Position numbers and translations under genes: made by a program. From Diphasiastrum complanatum (taxonomy: Eukaryota > Streptophyta > Lycopodiopsida > Lycopodiales > Lycopodiaceae), in NCBI GenBank assembly GCA_029204225.1, contig CM055097.1:53125592-53189591 (forward strand): 64,000 nucleotides of DNA, in the 5' to 3' direction. Positions 34,462 to 46,807 of this stretch are shown here, piece after piece (position 1 is the stretch's first letter; each line of letters begins with the position of its first letter). Below the pieces are notes generated by a model. The model did not search any database. It saw only the letters and a list, made by a program, of their open reading frames with translations, and was not told the origin of the DNA.

Positions 34462-37297
34462 TTATAGTCTGAAGAACCTGACAGAATATCCATCTGCTGG
34501 TTTTGGATGAGGGAGGTATGTGGTTTTCGCATCTGGGTCGATGGGCTCCCATCTGCAGCACCTCAAATAGGAACATTAGTCAGAATGTTTACAATTTTGC
34601 TGTTGAAGCACAGATTTATTCATGCTATAATTGTTACATTCCAAGTATTCGTTACAGCAACACTTAAAAGCACTATGCAATTTCTGGCAGATCTGCACCT
34701 CAAGAATCATCAGCACTAAGTAATATTGCAATGATCGTAGCTGACATTTGGGATGTCTTAGTGCAAGCTCAACGCAAGTATCGTCAAACTTGCATTCAGC
34801 CCAAATGTCTAAATAAGAGCAAAACCATTATTCTAAGATCAACTATGCTGCATATGATATGCAGTGTAAGGTGAGGGGTTACCTGTAGTTTAGAACCAAG
34901 TGATGTACTATTGCTGATATTTCTAGCTTGGCTAAATCTGAGCCAGGGCAACCTCTAGCTCCTGCTCCGAACGGAGTGTAGGCACCTTGCGTGGGTCTGG
35001 AATCCTGTTTTAAACCAGGAAGATTATTTATTACCTTCAATATATTGTAAGAGTTCTAGATTTGATAAGAGTGAGAACGTGAGACGTAAGTAAGCTATCT
35101 AGAACTCATGCATGACGTAGATTGAGGTGTGTGAGACTGCTTACAATCCAGCGATCAGGGTTGAATGTGTATGGATCTGGGAATGTTGCTGGGTCAAGGT
35201 GAATTGCTCGGAACCAAACTTGGACTGCCCAGCCTTTTGGAATCGTTGATTCTGTGAACACAAATCCCGTCCTTCAGCAGCTATATATGGCTTCTGAATT
35301 GTACAGCAGCGTTTAAGTTTCTACAGTTCTTTCTCATGCAGATAATTTTACTGATGAAGATGAATTCAACTTTATCCTAACCGTTCAGCTCAACATCCTC
35401 CAATGCTCTTCGAAATGTAAAGGGAGAGAGATTTACTATCCTCAACGTTTCATCTATCACCTGCAGTGAACCATTGACAAATTAGTTTCATCCATATCCG
35501 CCACCTGGATAAAACTTGACGCTACACTCCCACAGGTATGTGGGAGAAAAGGATCAGAATAGTTAAGCTTTACCAGCTTACCCTTGGCATGTAAGTCAGT
35601 GCTTTGAAATCGGAGACGGAAAGGCTTCCAGTACGTCCTTTTAAATCATAAATCTGCTGCTGTTCTTCCTGCAAGCCATTATACGCAAGAAACAAACAAT
35701 TTAGTCCAGTCTGGCAACATGTACACGTGATGCATGGAGGTACCAGAAAATCTACACATAAATTGGTTTTTCACAGATCATGATGAAGGCGCAGTTAGGT
35801 GGAGAAGGCCGGACGGCGCACACCTTGAGCTTATGTAACGCTTGGGGATGCTTTTGAAGAAAGTACATGATCCAGACGATGGCGTGGGCACTAGTCTCGT
35901 GCCCAGCAATCAGGAAAGCCAAAATGGTGTCGATGATTTCGTCGTCTTCCAGCCCTTGGCCGTCTTCATCTTTGCTTCTCATCAGCGAGTCGAGAGCATC
36001 CGGATTAGAGGGCGCTAGAACACTCGCCCTTCTTGCATCCATAATCTTTTGCAAACGCAGTTTGAGCTTTCTCCTAGCCTATCATCCATCACAAAACGGA
36101 GCGATCAAACAGTTTGATCTTCAAGCATCGCAGTAGAAGCACGCAAATCTGAAGCATGTTGCTTAGATCTTAATTTGATTCTACCACTAACCTTGAGAGC
36201 GCGATTGAATGGAGTCCCTGGCAGATCAATGGCCATGTTACGCATACCCTGATTGAGCTGGTACACCTCCGCTCCAAAGACGTCGGCTTCCTCCCCAGGC
36301 TCGTAGCTTAGGATTATCTTAGCGATAATATTAAAAGTTAGCTGCAAAATGCAACACAGTACGTGACGTCAAGATGAAGAAGATTTGATCATCAAAACGT
36401 TGCTGCAGTCAGAATTGGATCAAGAGATGTGATGCAGCATGTTACGTGCCTTGAGGATCTCTGGGAGGACGACCACCTCGCCTTTGTCCGCCCAAGCGCT
36501 CAACGTTTGCGTGGTCAGAGTCCGCACTTCGGAGAGCGTGCACTTGAGAGAGTTCGTATTTGTGATGGATGTTGTTGAAAGGCGACGAAGCCGCCTGTGA
36601 GCCTCTCCAGAAACTGCCAAGAAGGATCTTCCACCCACCAGCTTCTTTGCAGACTCGGGCCATCCTATACCGAACAATCTGTCGTTCATCAGCACTGATT
36701 TTACCAGCTTTGATGTGGTGACACAGATGGTAGGTTGTCCAAACAAGTGTGTTCGAAACAATCCTTTGGAGCTGCTACTGAAATCAGAGCGAAATCAAAC
36801 GATAGATGGGTTGGTGTTAGCATTTTTTATGGTAGTTGAATTAGTACTATATAGCAGGATCTAGTAGACGTTGTAAAGAACCAGTGTGTAAGATTCGAGT
36901 AGATTATATGAAATCAAAGTCCATCAGACAGTTTCTGACGGAAGAATAAACTCACTGATGATCTTTGCTACTTTTTTCATGCATTCTAAATAGTTACGAT
37001 CCTAAGTTGCGAACTGTAGAGCTGCTGCATGATCAAAAGAAAATTTAGAGGTGATATCTAGTCTCACCTGCTGGTTCGCTTCCTCCAGAACAAATCTGGC
37101 CTGCTTCCATGGAAGCACGTAAGAAACTTCAGCGTCTCCCCAAAAAGAGGAAGTCCAAGACTCCCTGGTGGAATCGGACCAGCTCCCGGCTTGAGTGATG
37201 GGTAATACTTCACAACATTGAATGCCAAAGTCAGTGCATATGCCAAACAGATTGTCACCAATCCACTCAATGCTGTGATCAACAAGTCCATCGACAT
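34462..37297 (-). CDS. Cytochrome P450, CYP85 clan, most like CYP88 (ent-kaurenoic acid oxidase)
   Basis: Nine exons on the minus strand: 37297-37068, 36774-36450, 36341-36192, 36078-35824, 35668-35582, 35460-35382, 35251-35145, 35004-34883, 34552-34462. Joined they give 1446 nt, 481 codons, no internal stop; junction phases all agree. An N-terminal membrane anchor ([20 protein letters not shown]) precedes the proline-rich [18 protein letters not shown]450 landmarks are all present: I-helix [10 protein letters not shown] (exon 4), ExxR in DETLR (exon 6), FNPDRW (exon 7) and haem loop [10 protein letters not shown] (exon 8), then SDLAKLEIS. Closest family by eye is CYP88: [44 protein letters not shown] and YLPHPKP correspond to CYP88A blocks. 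CYP88A enzymes convert ent-kaurenoic acid to GA12 in gibberellin synthesis, on the ER; the substrate here is inferred. The usual RYG before the K-G-(L/V)-(F/Y) block is replaced by serines. Exon 2 could start 3 nt earlier (36777). The intron after exon 2 is GC-AG. Confidence 0.93.
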
Positions 37298-37597
37298 GAA
37301 CGGCCTCTTAGTAACTATACGATCCGGCACTCAAATAGTGTCACACTTGATGATGTTGATGATGACTACAGAGCTTCTCTGCCTGAACCAGCTCTCAACA
37401 GAAAATTATGTCCACTGCTGTTGTTTGTTGATCAACAGCTGCAGCTGCAAACCAGCAGAGAACACCCAATTACAAGCTTAAGAGGGCATTGAGGACTCTA
37501 TTCAATATAATGAAATGGCTGCTTGTGGCAGATAATAACTGCAGGCTGCTGTTGTGACAGTAGAGCTCGAGAGATTTGCAGTGCAATGGTGAGGTCC

Positions 37598-37604
37598 TTT
37601 TATA
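37598..37604 (-). promoter_or_regulatory. TATA box of the P450 gene
   Basis: On the minus strand CTATAAAAGGACC lies about 300 bp upstream of the P450 ATG at 37297, giving an expected 5' UTR near 270 nt. Within that leader a minimal upstream ORF (ATG, two codons, stop) occurs near 37488. In-frame upstream of the ATG there is a stop just before 37330, so 37297 is the first usable ATG. Confidence 0.6.
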
Positions 37605-37619
37605 GATTCAATTGTTATG

Positions 37620-39200
37620 TGTGTTGGGTAAGCTGTTGTAATGATTTGCTTTGAATTTGTCAAGTCAAGTCAAGTCTCCTAGGTGAAATCATAAGAGTAA
37701 CAACATGCAGCTTTTTTGGCTTTGTATTTAATAAAACCATTACATGGCATAATTGCATACCTGCTGATAATATTTTAAAAAATACGTGAGTAATAAATAC
37801 TTACTATTTTTAGAAAGTCACATAAGGTACTTATGGCTGTGTATTTAAAAAATACTACAAGTGAGTAAATCTTAGACTTCTATTTTTAGAGAGTCAAATA
37901 AAAGTACTCGCCACTATTTTTAGAAATTTGGATAGGAGCCTAGATCTCAAACTTACTAATTGAGAGAATGGCAAACATGTGAAATGTACATATGATGGCA
38001 TGCTTGTGGAAAATTTCTTTTATTAACCTAACACAAAACCTGTTAATAAAAATTTCCATAGGCTTTTTAGCAAGTCATGGGCCAAAAACCTACTATTCTA
38101 CTTGGAGAAGGCTCAAACAATCTCTTTCAATAAAGCTTAAATTTTTATACATAGCCTTATAATGCATTTATCTTTTTTTTCATTAGGATTTCAATTGATT
38201 CAAATTTTGGCTAATGCAATATTAATATTAAAATGTTAAATTTGTAGATTTTGGTTTATATTAGAAATAAATAATGATTAAGAAATACTTTTATGTTCTC
38301 TGCATTTAACAAGAAGTAAAATGACATGCACTTTGTTAAAAGTTTATTATGAGTCACTTAAAGAATGTATTAAAGCTTAGAGCCAAACTAATTATTTTTA
38401 AAATATTAAACTAAAAAAATTTAACTACTAATTTATATGAAAAATGAAAACCTATAATTTCATATTGCTCATAAGGTCCTATAAGGGCTCAAACATATAG
38501 GATATGAGAACCTACAAAAAGTTTCTTAGTAGGTGAATTAAAAATTTGGTACGCTTTCTTCTATGCATTGCAGGTTTTTGGCAAGCACTGAATTGATGCC
38601 CAAGGCCTTCGTATTTTCAAAAACAAAAAGTTTAATGAATTAAAAAAACCTTTCCGGTTATTATGTCAGGGGAAGGCCTTATATTTAATCTATTGTGATG
38701 ATTTGGTAAAAGCTTGATTGTATTTTGCTTATGCAAATTCAAGCATGCATTACATATAGTTTTAATTATCTTAAATTACAATCTTCGCATTTTTGTTTTT
38801 CTATCTTTAATGATGCAAATGTTCTATTTAAGGCAAACCATTTGTTCTTTTATTGCAAGTACAATAAGTTTTTCAATGGCATTTGTATTTGATTTTTGAT
38901 TTTTTCAAATCAAATTTTGGTAACATGCAAGAGTCATGAAAGGATTTGCCTTTTTTATACACATTGTTTTGTGAAAATTAAAAAGTTAATAAAAGTAAAG
39001 GGATAAGTCATAGGTGGTTCCCTAGGGCTCCCCATAGTTTCACCCCATTTACTACCAAATGTTTTAGCACAATGCCAAGTGCCACACACCAGCCATAGCT
39101 CACTTCCTATCCTCTCATGATGGTTAGCTCTAGCATTTGAGCCAGGACACCCTCCCTCCAATCTCACTCCATTGCATTGCCAACTCTCACATAGTTTTAA
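37620..39200. other. No gene seen; AT-rich upstream region of the P450
   Basis: Very AT-rich. At 37780-37930 the words TACTATTTTTAGAAAGTCA, TTCTATTTTTAGAGAGTCA and CACTATTTTTAGAAATTTG recur about every 60-90 bp. No transposon domain and no credible ORF. Confidence 0.5.
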
Positions 39201-39204
39201 CTAA

Positions 39205-39630
39205 TCATTCACTCATTGGAAAGCAGATAAAAGAGTGATGAAGTATATTCAAGGAAGCCTAGATCACATCTTATGCTATGATGGAAATGTTATCGACCCA
39301 ATGGTCCTTCGAGGGTACTCCGACTCAGATTGGAGAGGAAATGCCTCAACCAGAAAATCCACTTCTGGGTTTTGTTTCTTTCTGGCAGAGGGACCAGTTT
39401 CAAGGAATTCGAGAAAGCAGAAATCAGTGGCACTATCCTCAACCGAAGCAGAATACATCAGAGCATGTCAAGCTTCAAAGGTAGCTATCTGGATTAGATT
39501 GTTACTTCATGACTTACATCTCACTCAGTTTAATGCTACTACCATTATGTGTGATAACGTGAGCTATATTTCATTGTCACTGAATCCTAGATTTCATGGC
39601 AAGTCAAAAATCTTTTCCCTAATTAAATGA
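39205..39630 (+). pseudogene. Ty1/copia RNase H fragment
   Basis: HWKADKRVMKYIQGSLDHI, GYSDSDWRGNASTRKSTSGF, SVALSSTEAEYI and NPRFHGKSK are the standard copia RNase H blocks in order. RT is absent, and it ends at the HGKSK position. The same family lies in opposite orientation at 41.9-42.3 kb (YIQRSLDHILFYDGNA, VSTRKSTSGFCFYLAG). Confidence 0.85.
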
Positions 39631-39639
39631 TATTGGATT

Positions 39640-40030
39640 TAATGACCGAAGTGTCCTAAGTGCACGACTTCATCGACAACTTCAACAAGTCACTATTTCC
39701 AAACAGTCTACAGAAATACACTCTCTTTGCAACAATATGTAGAAATGAACTGTTTGTCGCACAGTTCGCATTTCCAAAATGCGACAATTCCGTCCACTTC
39801 ACCAAATGAACTGTTTGTCGGTTTTTTCACATTTTTCTTAAATGCAACAAAGCAATCTACTTCAACGATCAACAGTTTTAGCTACTTCGGCAATACGCGA
39901 AGTATGCAACAGTTGGTTCACTTCGAAGTTCGATTGTTCCACTTCTTCAGGAAAAATCCGAAATATGCAAAGTGAGAGACCGAAGTATATGAAAAATGCG
40001 ACAATCTGCGACTTCGAGTCATTTGCATGA
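39640..40030 (+). repeat. Probable LTR remnant of the plus-strand copia copy
   Basis: Contains CAGTCTACAGAAATACACT (near 39703), the reverse complement of a word repeated in the LTR at 41.27-41.35 kb, plus repeated GACTTC/TGCGAC/CAACAG words. It follows the RNase H fragment as a 3' LTR would. Borders are not visible. Confidence 0.5.
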
Positions 40031-40249
40031 ATAAACTTAAACCAATAAATGACCACAAAGAGAAGAAGCATCAAAGATGAACGTGGCACAATTTTAGGCT
40101 ATTCCATGATGGGGCAAGGGAGTGCGAAGAACGTGAATGGACAAGAGAGCAGGAATATTGCGGAACAACGATATCAATAAAAAAAAACCATAAACGAATT
40201 GCTTACAATTAAAATGATTGTATCTTTTTTTTGTACAATCAGCTGCTAG

Positions 40250-41684
40250 ATGCAAAAATAGTCTAATAGAAAGCTTATGCTAAATATAATCACAGCTTTA
40301 AGAGTTCTTATTACCCAACAAGATCTTAAAAATTAGTTTATACTCACAAAAACAAGAGTACAGTCCACCGAAGAGATAAGAAATGGTTTGTGTGTGTGGT
40401 ATTACTGGAAATCAGATTCAATATGAAGTTTAATTCTAAAATAGATGGAAGAGTAGTATGATATCGCGAGTTCCTCAAGCGTCAAAGACACCATCGTCTG
40501 ATCAGAAGCAAAGGAGTCGTAGACGTCCGTGTTCTGATCAGAGTGAGTAAACAAGCGCGATCAAACATCGATAAAGTGCATTCAATTACAACAAGCATTC
40601 ATCTATGTTATACACAAATAAAAAACGCGTTGCTGCTATATTACACTGAAGCACAATAAAATAGCAATTACAACAAAAAATGACGGCGTAACTAGGAGGC
40701 TCAAATCATATGTCTCATGGACGGAGCATCGCGTAGAGTGTGCCTGGATGATCCATTTATAGATTGCATCCATGTACTAATTACAATAAATGTTTGTCAT
40801 CTAATTAGGCAAGCCGTTGTACTTGGAAGTATTGGCTTGAGATGACAACTATACATAGTCAACCCGTAGGGAATGTTGACGCGGACGAGGATGCTGCAAA
40901 TTCTCTCACTTCGCATTTTACATAAAGGGCTTTCTCTCACTTTGCATTTTGGGAAGTGGTTGAGAACGTTCCTCGTTGAAAATAGATGACTGTTGCTTTT
41001 TTTTCGCTCTTCGGGATTTTGCGAAAAAGCCGACAGTGCCCTTAAAAAGGTGACACTATTCTTTAAAAAGCCAACGATGCCCTTAAAACAAGTTAAGTTC
41101 TTCAAAATAGCTGAAAGGAAGAAGTTCAAGGCAAGTGTCACTTTTTGGAAAAAGTCGACACTGTCGCATTTCGGGGAAATACAAAAAAGTCGACACTGTC
41201 GCAAAAACTTGAATTTGTGAACTATGCTAAAGTGTCACTTTTCGAGAAAAGCCGACATTGTGTAAATGATAGTTTATTTCTGTAGACTGTAGCGATACTT
41301 AGAGTATTTCTATAGACTGTTGCGACACTTAGTGTATTTCTGTAGACTGTTGAAAAAGTAATGTAAATTTCCAAACTAGTTCTAAATGCTAGTTTTTGGA
41401 AGTCCTTGAAGATGGCCAAGTCTTCAATGACTTCAAGAATCAAACTTAACATCGGAACTTGAAATTACGACAGGATTGGTTAGCCTGTCCTGGAGATCCC
41501 GTTGGACATTCTTCAAATAATTTTGCTGTCTAAGTTGTGATTCCTATAAGTATCAGATGAGCAGACGTAGAACCAAAGTTGGTTTCACTTGACCCTAGAT
41601 CAACCATCAATGAACGTGCAGGAAGAATCATGAAACAGAAATGGTTATTCACCAAGGAGACAACTGTGGGCTTAATTTTCAACA
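40250..41684 (-). repeat. 3' LTR of the minus-strand copia element
   Basis: On the minus strand it begins TGTTGAAAATTAAGCCC at 41684, just after a polypurine tract (AAGGGGGAC). The part 40350-40850 is clearly homologous to 55780-56290, including GAGTACAGTCCACCGAAGAG. A TATA-like CTATAAATGG lies at about 40755 (minus). The left border is only approximate. Open frames here are LTR sequence. Confidence 0.68.
41275..41352. repeat. Tandem 30-bp repeat inside the copia LTR
   Basis: TATTTCTGTAGACTGT starts at 41275, 41305 and 41335, a 30-bp period with two full units and a partial third. Confidence 0.9.
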
Positions 41685-41699
41685 GTCCCCCTTAAGGTC

Positions 41700-44393
41700 A
41701 CGGTTAATGCCTTGGTAGCTTCGTCAGATTCAGCATGTTGAAGAACTTCTGATGCTTGTTCCTGGGAATCGCATTGGTGAAGATGTCTGCGACCATTTCT
41801 GTTGTGGAGCGGTATTGAAGGATCACTTGCCCTGAGAAGACTTTCTCCCGAATGAAATGATACTAGATTTTTATGCGCTTGGATTTGCCATGAAATCTGG
41901 GATTCGATGATAGTGAAATACAGCTCAAGTTGTCACACAGAATGGTGGTAGCATTGAACTGAGTGTGATGTAAGTCATGAAGTAATAACCTGATCCATAT
42001 AGCTTCTTTTGAAGCTTGACATTGCACTTTGCCTGTGTCGAAGAAAGCGCAACTGATTTCTGCTTCTTTGAGTTCCACGAAATCGGTCTCCCTGCAAGAT
42101 AGAAACAGAACCCGGAGGTAGATTTTCTAGTAGAGACTGTTCCTCCCCAATATGAGTCGAAGTAGCCTTGCAGGGCGAGTGGTTTGATAGCATTTCCATC
42201 ATAAAATAAAATGTGATCTAAACTTCTCTGAATATATCTCATCACTCTCTTTAATGCTTTCCAATGAGAGATCATGGGATTAGACATGAATTGACTTAAC
42301 GTGCTAACAATATATGCTAAATCTGGTCTAGTACACAACATTGCATACATCAAAGATCCTATTAGTGAATGATAAAGGTACTTCGCTATGTCGATTACTT
42401 CACTATCAGAATCAGCACAAGTAGGTTTAGTCAATATTATACTTGGATCCATTGGAGTATCAATTGGTTTGCAATTAGACATATGAAAATTTTCTAAAAT
42501 GTCTTTTAGGTATGTCTGTTGGCTAAGATAGATCTTCTTCTGAAGTCTATTTCTAGTAATGTGAATTCCTAGCAAAGAATGGACAGCTCCTAAATCAGTC
42601 ATGTCAAATTTCTTTGACATATTACTCTTAGTAGTGTGTAGAAGAGAAGTGTCATTAGACAAAATAAATGCATCATCTACGTAAAGAGCTATGTGAACTG
42701 AATTGGTGCCTATATTTCTTGAATAAACATTACAGTCAACTGAATTGTTTGCAAATCCCAATTGAATGAGATAAGAGTTGAGTCTATCGACCCATGCCCT
42801 TGCGGCCTGTTTCAGACCGTAGATTGCTTTGTGCAGGTTGCATACTTTGTGCTCTTGGCCTTTGACTTCGAATCCTTTCGGTTGAAGGGTGTACAACTCC
42901 TCTTCGACATTGTCGTTGAGAAATGTTGTCTTGACATCCATTTGGTGCATTTCGATATCTTTCACGACTGTTAATGCAATCAGAGTCCTGATTGACTGCA
43001 TCTTGACGACAAGACTGAAAATTTCTTGATAATCCACTCCTTGGACTTGAGTGAATCCTTTAGCCACCAGTCGTTCTTTCCATTTAGCAATGGAACCATC
43101 AGAGTTGATCTTCTTCTTGAAGATCCACTTGTTGTCAATAACTCTCTTGTGAGTGGGTAAATCGACCAGTGTCCATGTCAAAAGTGAGTTGTACTCGCTT
43201 TCCATATCTTCTTGCCACTTCACAGCATCCTTGGAGTTAATTGCCTCGGCTAGGCTCTTTGGTTCTTCTGATGAAGTCCAGAATGATTGAGGTGTGTGCC
43301 TCTCAGGAACTGTCCGAGTTTGTGAGGATCCGAGGACGTTTGGTTGACCAGGATGCGATGATGCTTCTTCTTGAATTTCTCTAGATCTGCTCGAGTTAGC
43401 TTGGCCTGGTCAGGTACTGTCGGTTGTTCGACTTCTGTAGTTGTAGCTGCAGGTTCTATAGAAGGAACATCATCGTTGGAAGAATCCATGCTACATAAAA
43501 TAGGATGAAATTACATAGCATTTTTTATCAATGGCTGTTTAAAATCATAGTATGTATGTTCTTGAAATATTACATCCCTAGAGACAAATACTACATTGGT
43601 GGATGAATCATAAACTTTATAAGCTTGATGTTCATCAGGATAGCCAATGAAAATACATGTATTTGTCTTATGATCTAGCTTTTTCCTAAGCTGTTTAGGA
43701 ATGTGAACAAAACATATACAACCAAAGATTTTTGAATGGCTGACACTAGGCTTGTGTCGATGCCAAACTTCATAAGAAGTTTTGTTGTTGACGGCTTTGG
43801 TGCTGGATTGATTCTGTAAGTAACAGGTTGTGGCAGTAGCTTCTACCTAGAACTTTGCAAATAGATGTGATTGATGTAGCATGGATTTGGCTGAGTTGAG
43901 AAGAGTTTGGTTCTTCCTTTCTGCAATCCCGTTCTGTTGAGGTGAATAGGAAGTGGTGAACTATCTTTTAATACCATGTTCAGCCATGTAGCAAACATCT
44001 CATTAGAGAGGTATTCGCCGCCACCATCAATTCGGAGTGCGTTCACTTTTGTAGACGTTTGTGTCTCAGCCATGGCCTTGAATCTCTTGAAGCATTCAAA
44101 GGCTTCAGATTTGTGCTTAATGAACATGAGTGTAGACCATCTAGAATAATCATCTATGAAAGTGATAAAATAGATTGCATCTCCTAAGGATGGAGTTGGC
44201 ATTGAACCACAAAGATCACTATGTACAAGATCCAATACATGCTTTGTTTTGATGGAATGTGATTGGGAAACTTGCTTCTAGAGTGCTTCCCATTGATGCA
44301 TGATTCACAAAAGAAAGATTTCCTATCTAATGAAGAAGGGAGATACAATCCATCAACTAAATCATTACAATCACATGCTTCAGTCTCGATCAT
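41700..44393 (-). pseudogene. Ty1/copia pol: integrase, RT, RNase H
   Basis: Minus strand. Integrase begins near 44390 with the zinc-region tail CNDLVDGLYLP and FCESCINGKHSRSKF, then MDLVHSDLCGSMPTP, FIDDYSRWSTLMFIKHKSEAF and ALRIDGGGEYLSNEMFA. Its C-terminal part (43840-43500) has IFGCICFVHIPKQLR. The linker to RT lies at 43489-43250. RT-RNase H (43223-41925) is open for 432 codons: WIFKKKINSDGSIAKWKERL, HQMDVKTTFLN, YGLKQAARAW, ALYVDDAFIL (catalytic YVDD) and LIGSLMYAMLCTRPDLAY. RNase H shifts frame near 42025 and ends about 41705 before the polypurine tract. Gag and protease are absent. Confidence 0.9.
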
Positions 44394-44399
44394 CGAGAG

Positions 44400-45255
44400 A
44401 GGAAGAGTTTATGTATTTGTGAGAGGTTGAAGAAGTGAATAGATTGTTAAGGATTATTCTCTCTTATCTCTGTTCTCTGCACTGTTGAGTGTGAAAGATC
44501 CTGAGTTTACTAGCAATCTCTACTGCATTACAAGAATTACTCTCTGGTCAGACAAACTCTCTAGCGCATTACAGTCGTTTGTTGTATGTTCATAATTATG
44601 CTCTAAAGAACTGTCTTAAAACTATCTTATTCGTCTGTTGCGAACACTTTCTTTTCGACTCGAATAACGTCTACATTTGGTATAGTCTAGCACAATCATT
44701 GATAGAATTGTATGTATACATCTAAGATGACAGTCTTTGTTTGAAGAATTGAGTCTTTGTTTTGTGTTCTTGCTTGTAATTGACATAAGTTTCTAACGTA
44801 CTCTAAAACTATTTGTGCTCTTTAACCATAACCTTGGACTTAAGTTATTGAGGACTTTTGTCTAGAACCAAATAATTCGCGAATACGATTAACTAATTGT
44901 CTACACAAACACGAATACATCAAACATTTCTCAACTCTCTGTTGACAAATTAATCAACCAAAGTGTAGTACTTCTGTACTACTCTGATAACATCTCACTT
45001 GTAGAACGCATTTCATTCGATTTGATAGAGGCAAGACTATTGTTCTAGAATTATTAAGACTACACACTCCAACACAAGTAGTATTGGTTACTTTCTAATG
45101 TCTGTTGACAACCAGAATAACTCTCGAATCCACTTCACTTGAAATAAGTCATAATTGTACCAAATACAAAACTTTCAAATGCTATCCCTTGAGGGTTCGA
45201 CATTATTTACTACAAAATCTATATTAACCTTGTTGGTATAGTACGACATATACCA
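44400..45255 (+). repeat. Probable 5' LTR of a gypsy element
   Basis: Ends ...CATATACCA at 45255 followed by ATTTT and a TGGCACCC primer site, the same arrangement as the OTA element. The left border adjoins the copia integrase near 44400 and cannot be placed exactly. No second copy was found. Confidence 0.5.
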
Positions 45256-45260
45256 ATTTT

Positions 45261-45280
45261 TGGCACCCTTGCCGGGGATA
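45261..45280 (+). other. gypsy primer-binding site (TGGCRCC type)
   Basis: TGGCACCCTTGCCGGGGATA differs at few positions from the TGGCGCCGTTGCCGGGGA site of Athila/Tat-type elements. Confidence 0.82.
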
Positions 45281-45459
45281 GCTTCGGAAAGTTATAAAAA
45301 AATTGACACTTCCATCTCCATTCCTAGTGTATGTCAGATAGAGAATCCTAATTAGAACAATATTGTAAGCTTATAAAGGAAATTTTACGAAGACAGAGTG
45401 AGAGTGCGAGTCAAAGAAATCTCGACGAGATCACTGTCTAGTTAATTGAACTCTTAATT

Positions 45460-46760
45460 AGCTTCGGTATGGAGGGTCCTACGACACGTTTCACTTCCAT
45501 TTCAAAAATCAAGTATGATTATATAAAGGGACTACTTCAGATGATGCAGATAGCTATGTCTCACAATTTGAGTCAATTGCTAATGCAAATAATGAAGGAA
45601 TTGACGTAGACAAACTACGAATCTTTCCAAGTCTGCTGAGAAAGCAGGCACGCATATGGTACAGTCAAGCTGAACCAGGCCATGTAGGAGCCTGGCTACT
45701 TCTGAAAGATGTGTTTTTGAACCAGTTCAATGAAATTGGTTATAAATCCAGAATTTTCGGACGTCTGAACAATGTTCAGAAGAAAACTAAAGAATCCCTT
45801 CAACAATATATACGAAAGGTCAAGAATCTTATAGTAAAACTAACCGGTGTATATCCCGTTGATATGCAGATCGAATGGTTTTTGGCTGGTTTACCACCAA
45901 AGATTGTTCGATATTGTAGACAGGGGGATGTGACTTCCTTAGCAGCAGTAATAGCTAGTGCTGAGAACTTTGAGACCTCGAAACTAGCACGAAAGTGATG
46001 CTCAACTAAAAAATCTCGTAAGTTTAAAACTGATTCTAGTGATAGCGAAGATGATTCAGATACTGAATCAAGTTCCAGTTCTTCAAGCTCAGAGTCTAAA
46101 AGCTGTGATTCATCGGAATCAAAAGTTGATAAATGAGATAAAAGAAGTAAACGACAATCCAAACAGAAGGACGACACGAAAACTATTGAGGATAAGTTGT
46201 CAACTTCTAAAGTTGAAAAACTTTAGAAGAGTAGTACGGTTGACCTTAATAAAAAGTTTAATGATTTGAAAGTGCACATCTCTGGAGTTGCATACAAAAG
46301 ACCAAAAGCTTCTTCTTCCAACTTGGGAATGTGGTGTACGAAATGTGGATCTTCTGGACATTCTAAGGAAGATTGCACCATTGTGAATGTAAAATACATC
46401 GAAGATCCTGCCCAGGAGGTACTCTTTATTTTTTGGAATGATACGACTACTAATTATATTCAGGGTACTACAGCATCAGCCCAGCAGGATAGACCAAAGT
46501 TCGCACCAAGACGACACAATCCTCCTGAATTTGTTGGACCAGCAATGAAGTCACAAACCACGACAATTGCTACAATTGTGGAGAGCCAGGACATTTTTCA
46601 CCTGACTGTCCTCAATCACAAAAGCCGATTGGATATGTACCACTATGTTCGAACTGTAGGAAGCCTGGCCACAAGTATCCTGACTGCCCTCAGCCGCAGA
46701 AGCTGCGACCTAAGTATCAATATGTAGCAACACCAGCTACTGCAGACTCGAAAGCAAAAG
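45460..46760 (+). pseudogene. gypsy gag with three zinc knuckles
   Basis: The capsid region has KQARIWYSQAEPGHVGAWLL, FLNQFNEIGYKSRIFGRL, KKTKESLQQYIRKVKNL and IEWFLAGLPPKIV, the Retrotrans_gag pattern. A Ser/Glu/Lys-rich linker (46010-46260) follows. Three CX2CX4HX4C knuckles come next: CTKCGSSGHSKEDC (46339-46380), CYNCGEPGHFSPDC (about 46570-46613; first C of the box is the second residue pair) and CSNCRKPGHKYPDC (about 46650-46690). Two or three frameshifts and stops separate the parts. The first 200 codons of gag include stops. Confidence 0.83.
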
Positions 46761-46807
46761 CTTCGACTGATGGTGTTGTGTAGAGAATTGATATTATTGA
46801 AGGAAAA

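Noticed and set aside
36442-36663. Second minus-strand frame overlapping P450 exon 2
   Set aside because: Off-frame shadow of the real exon; the P450 frame matches family motifs.
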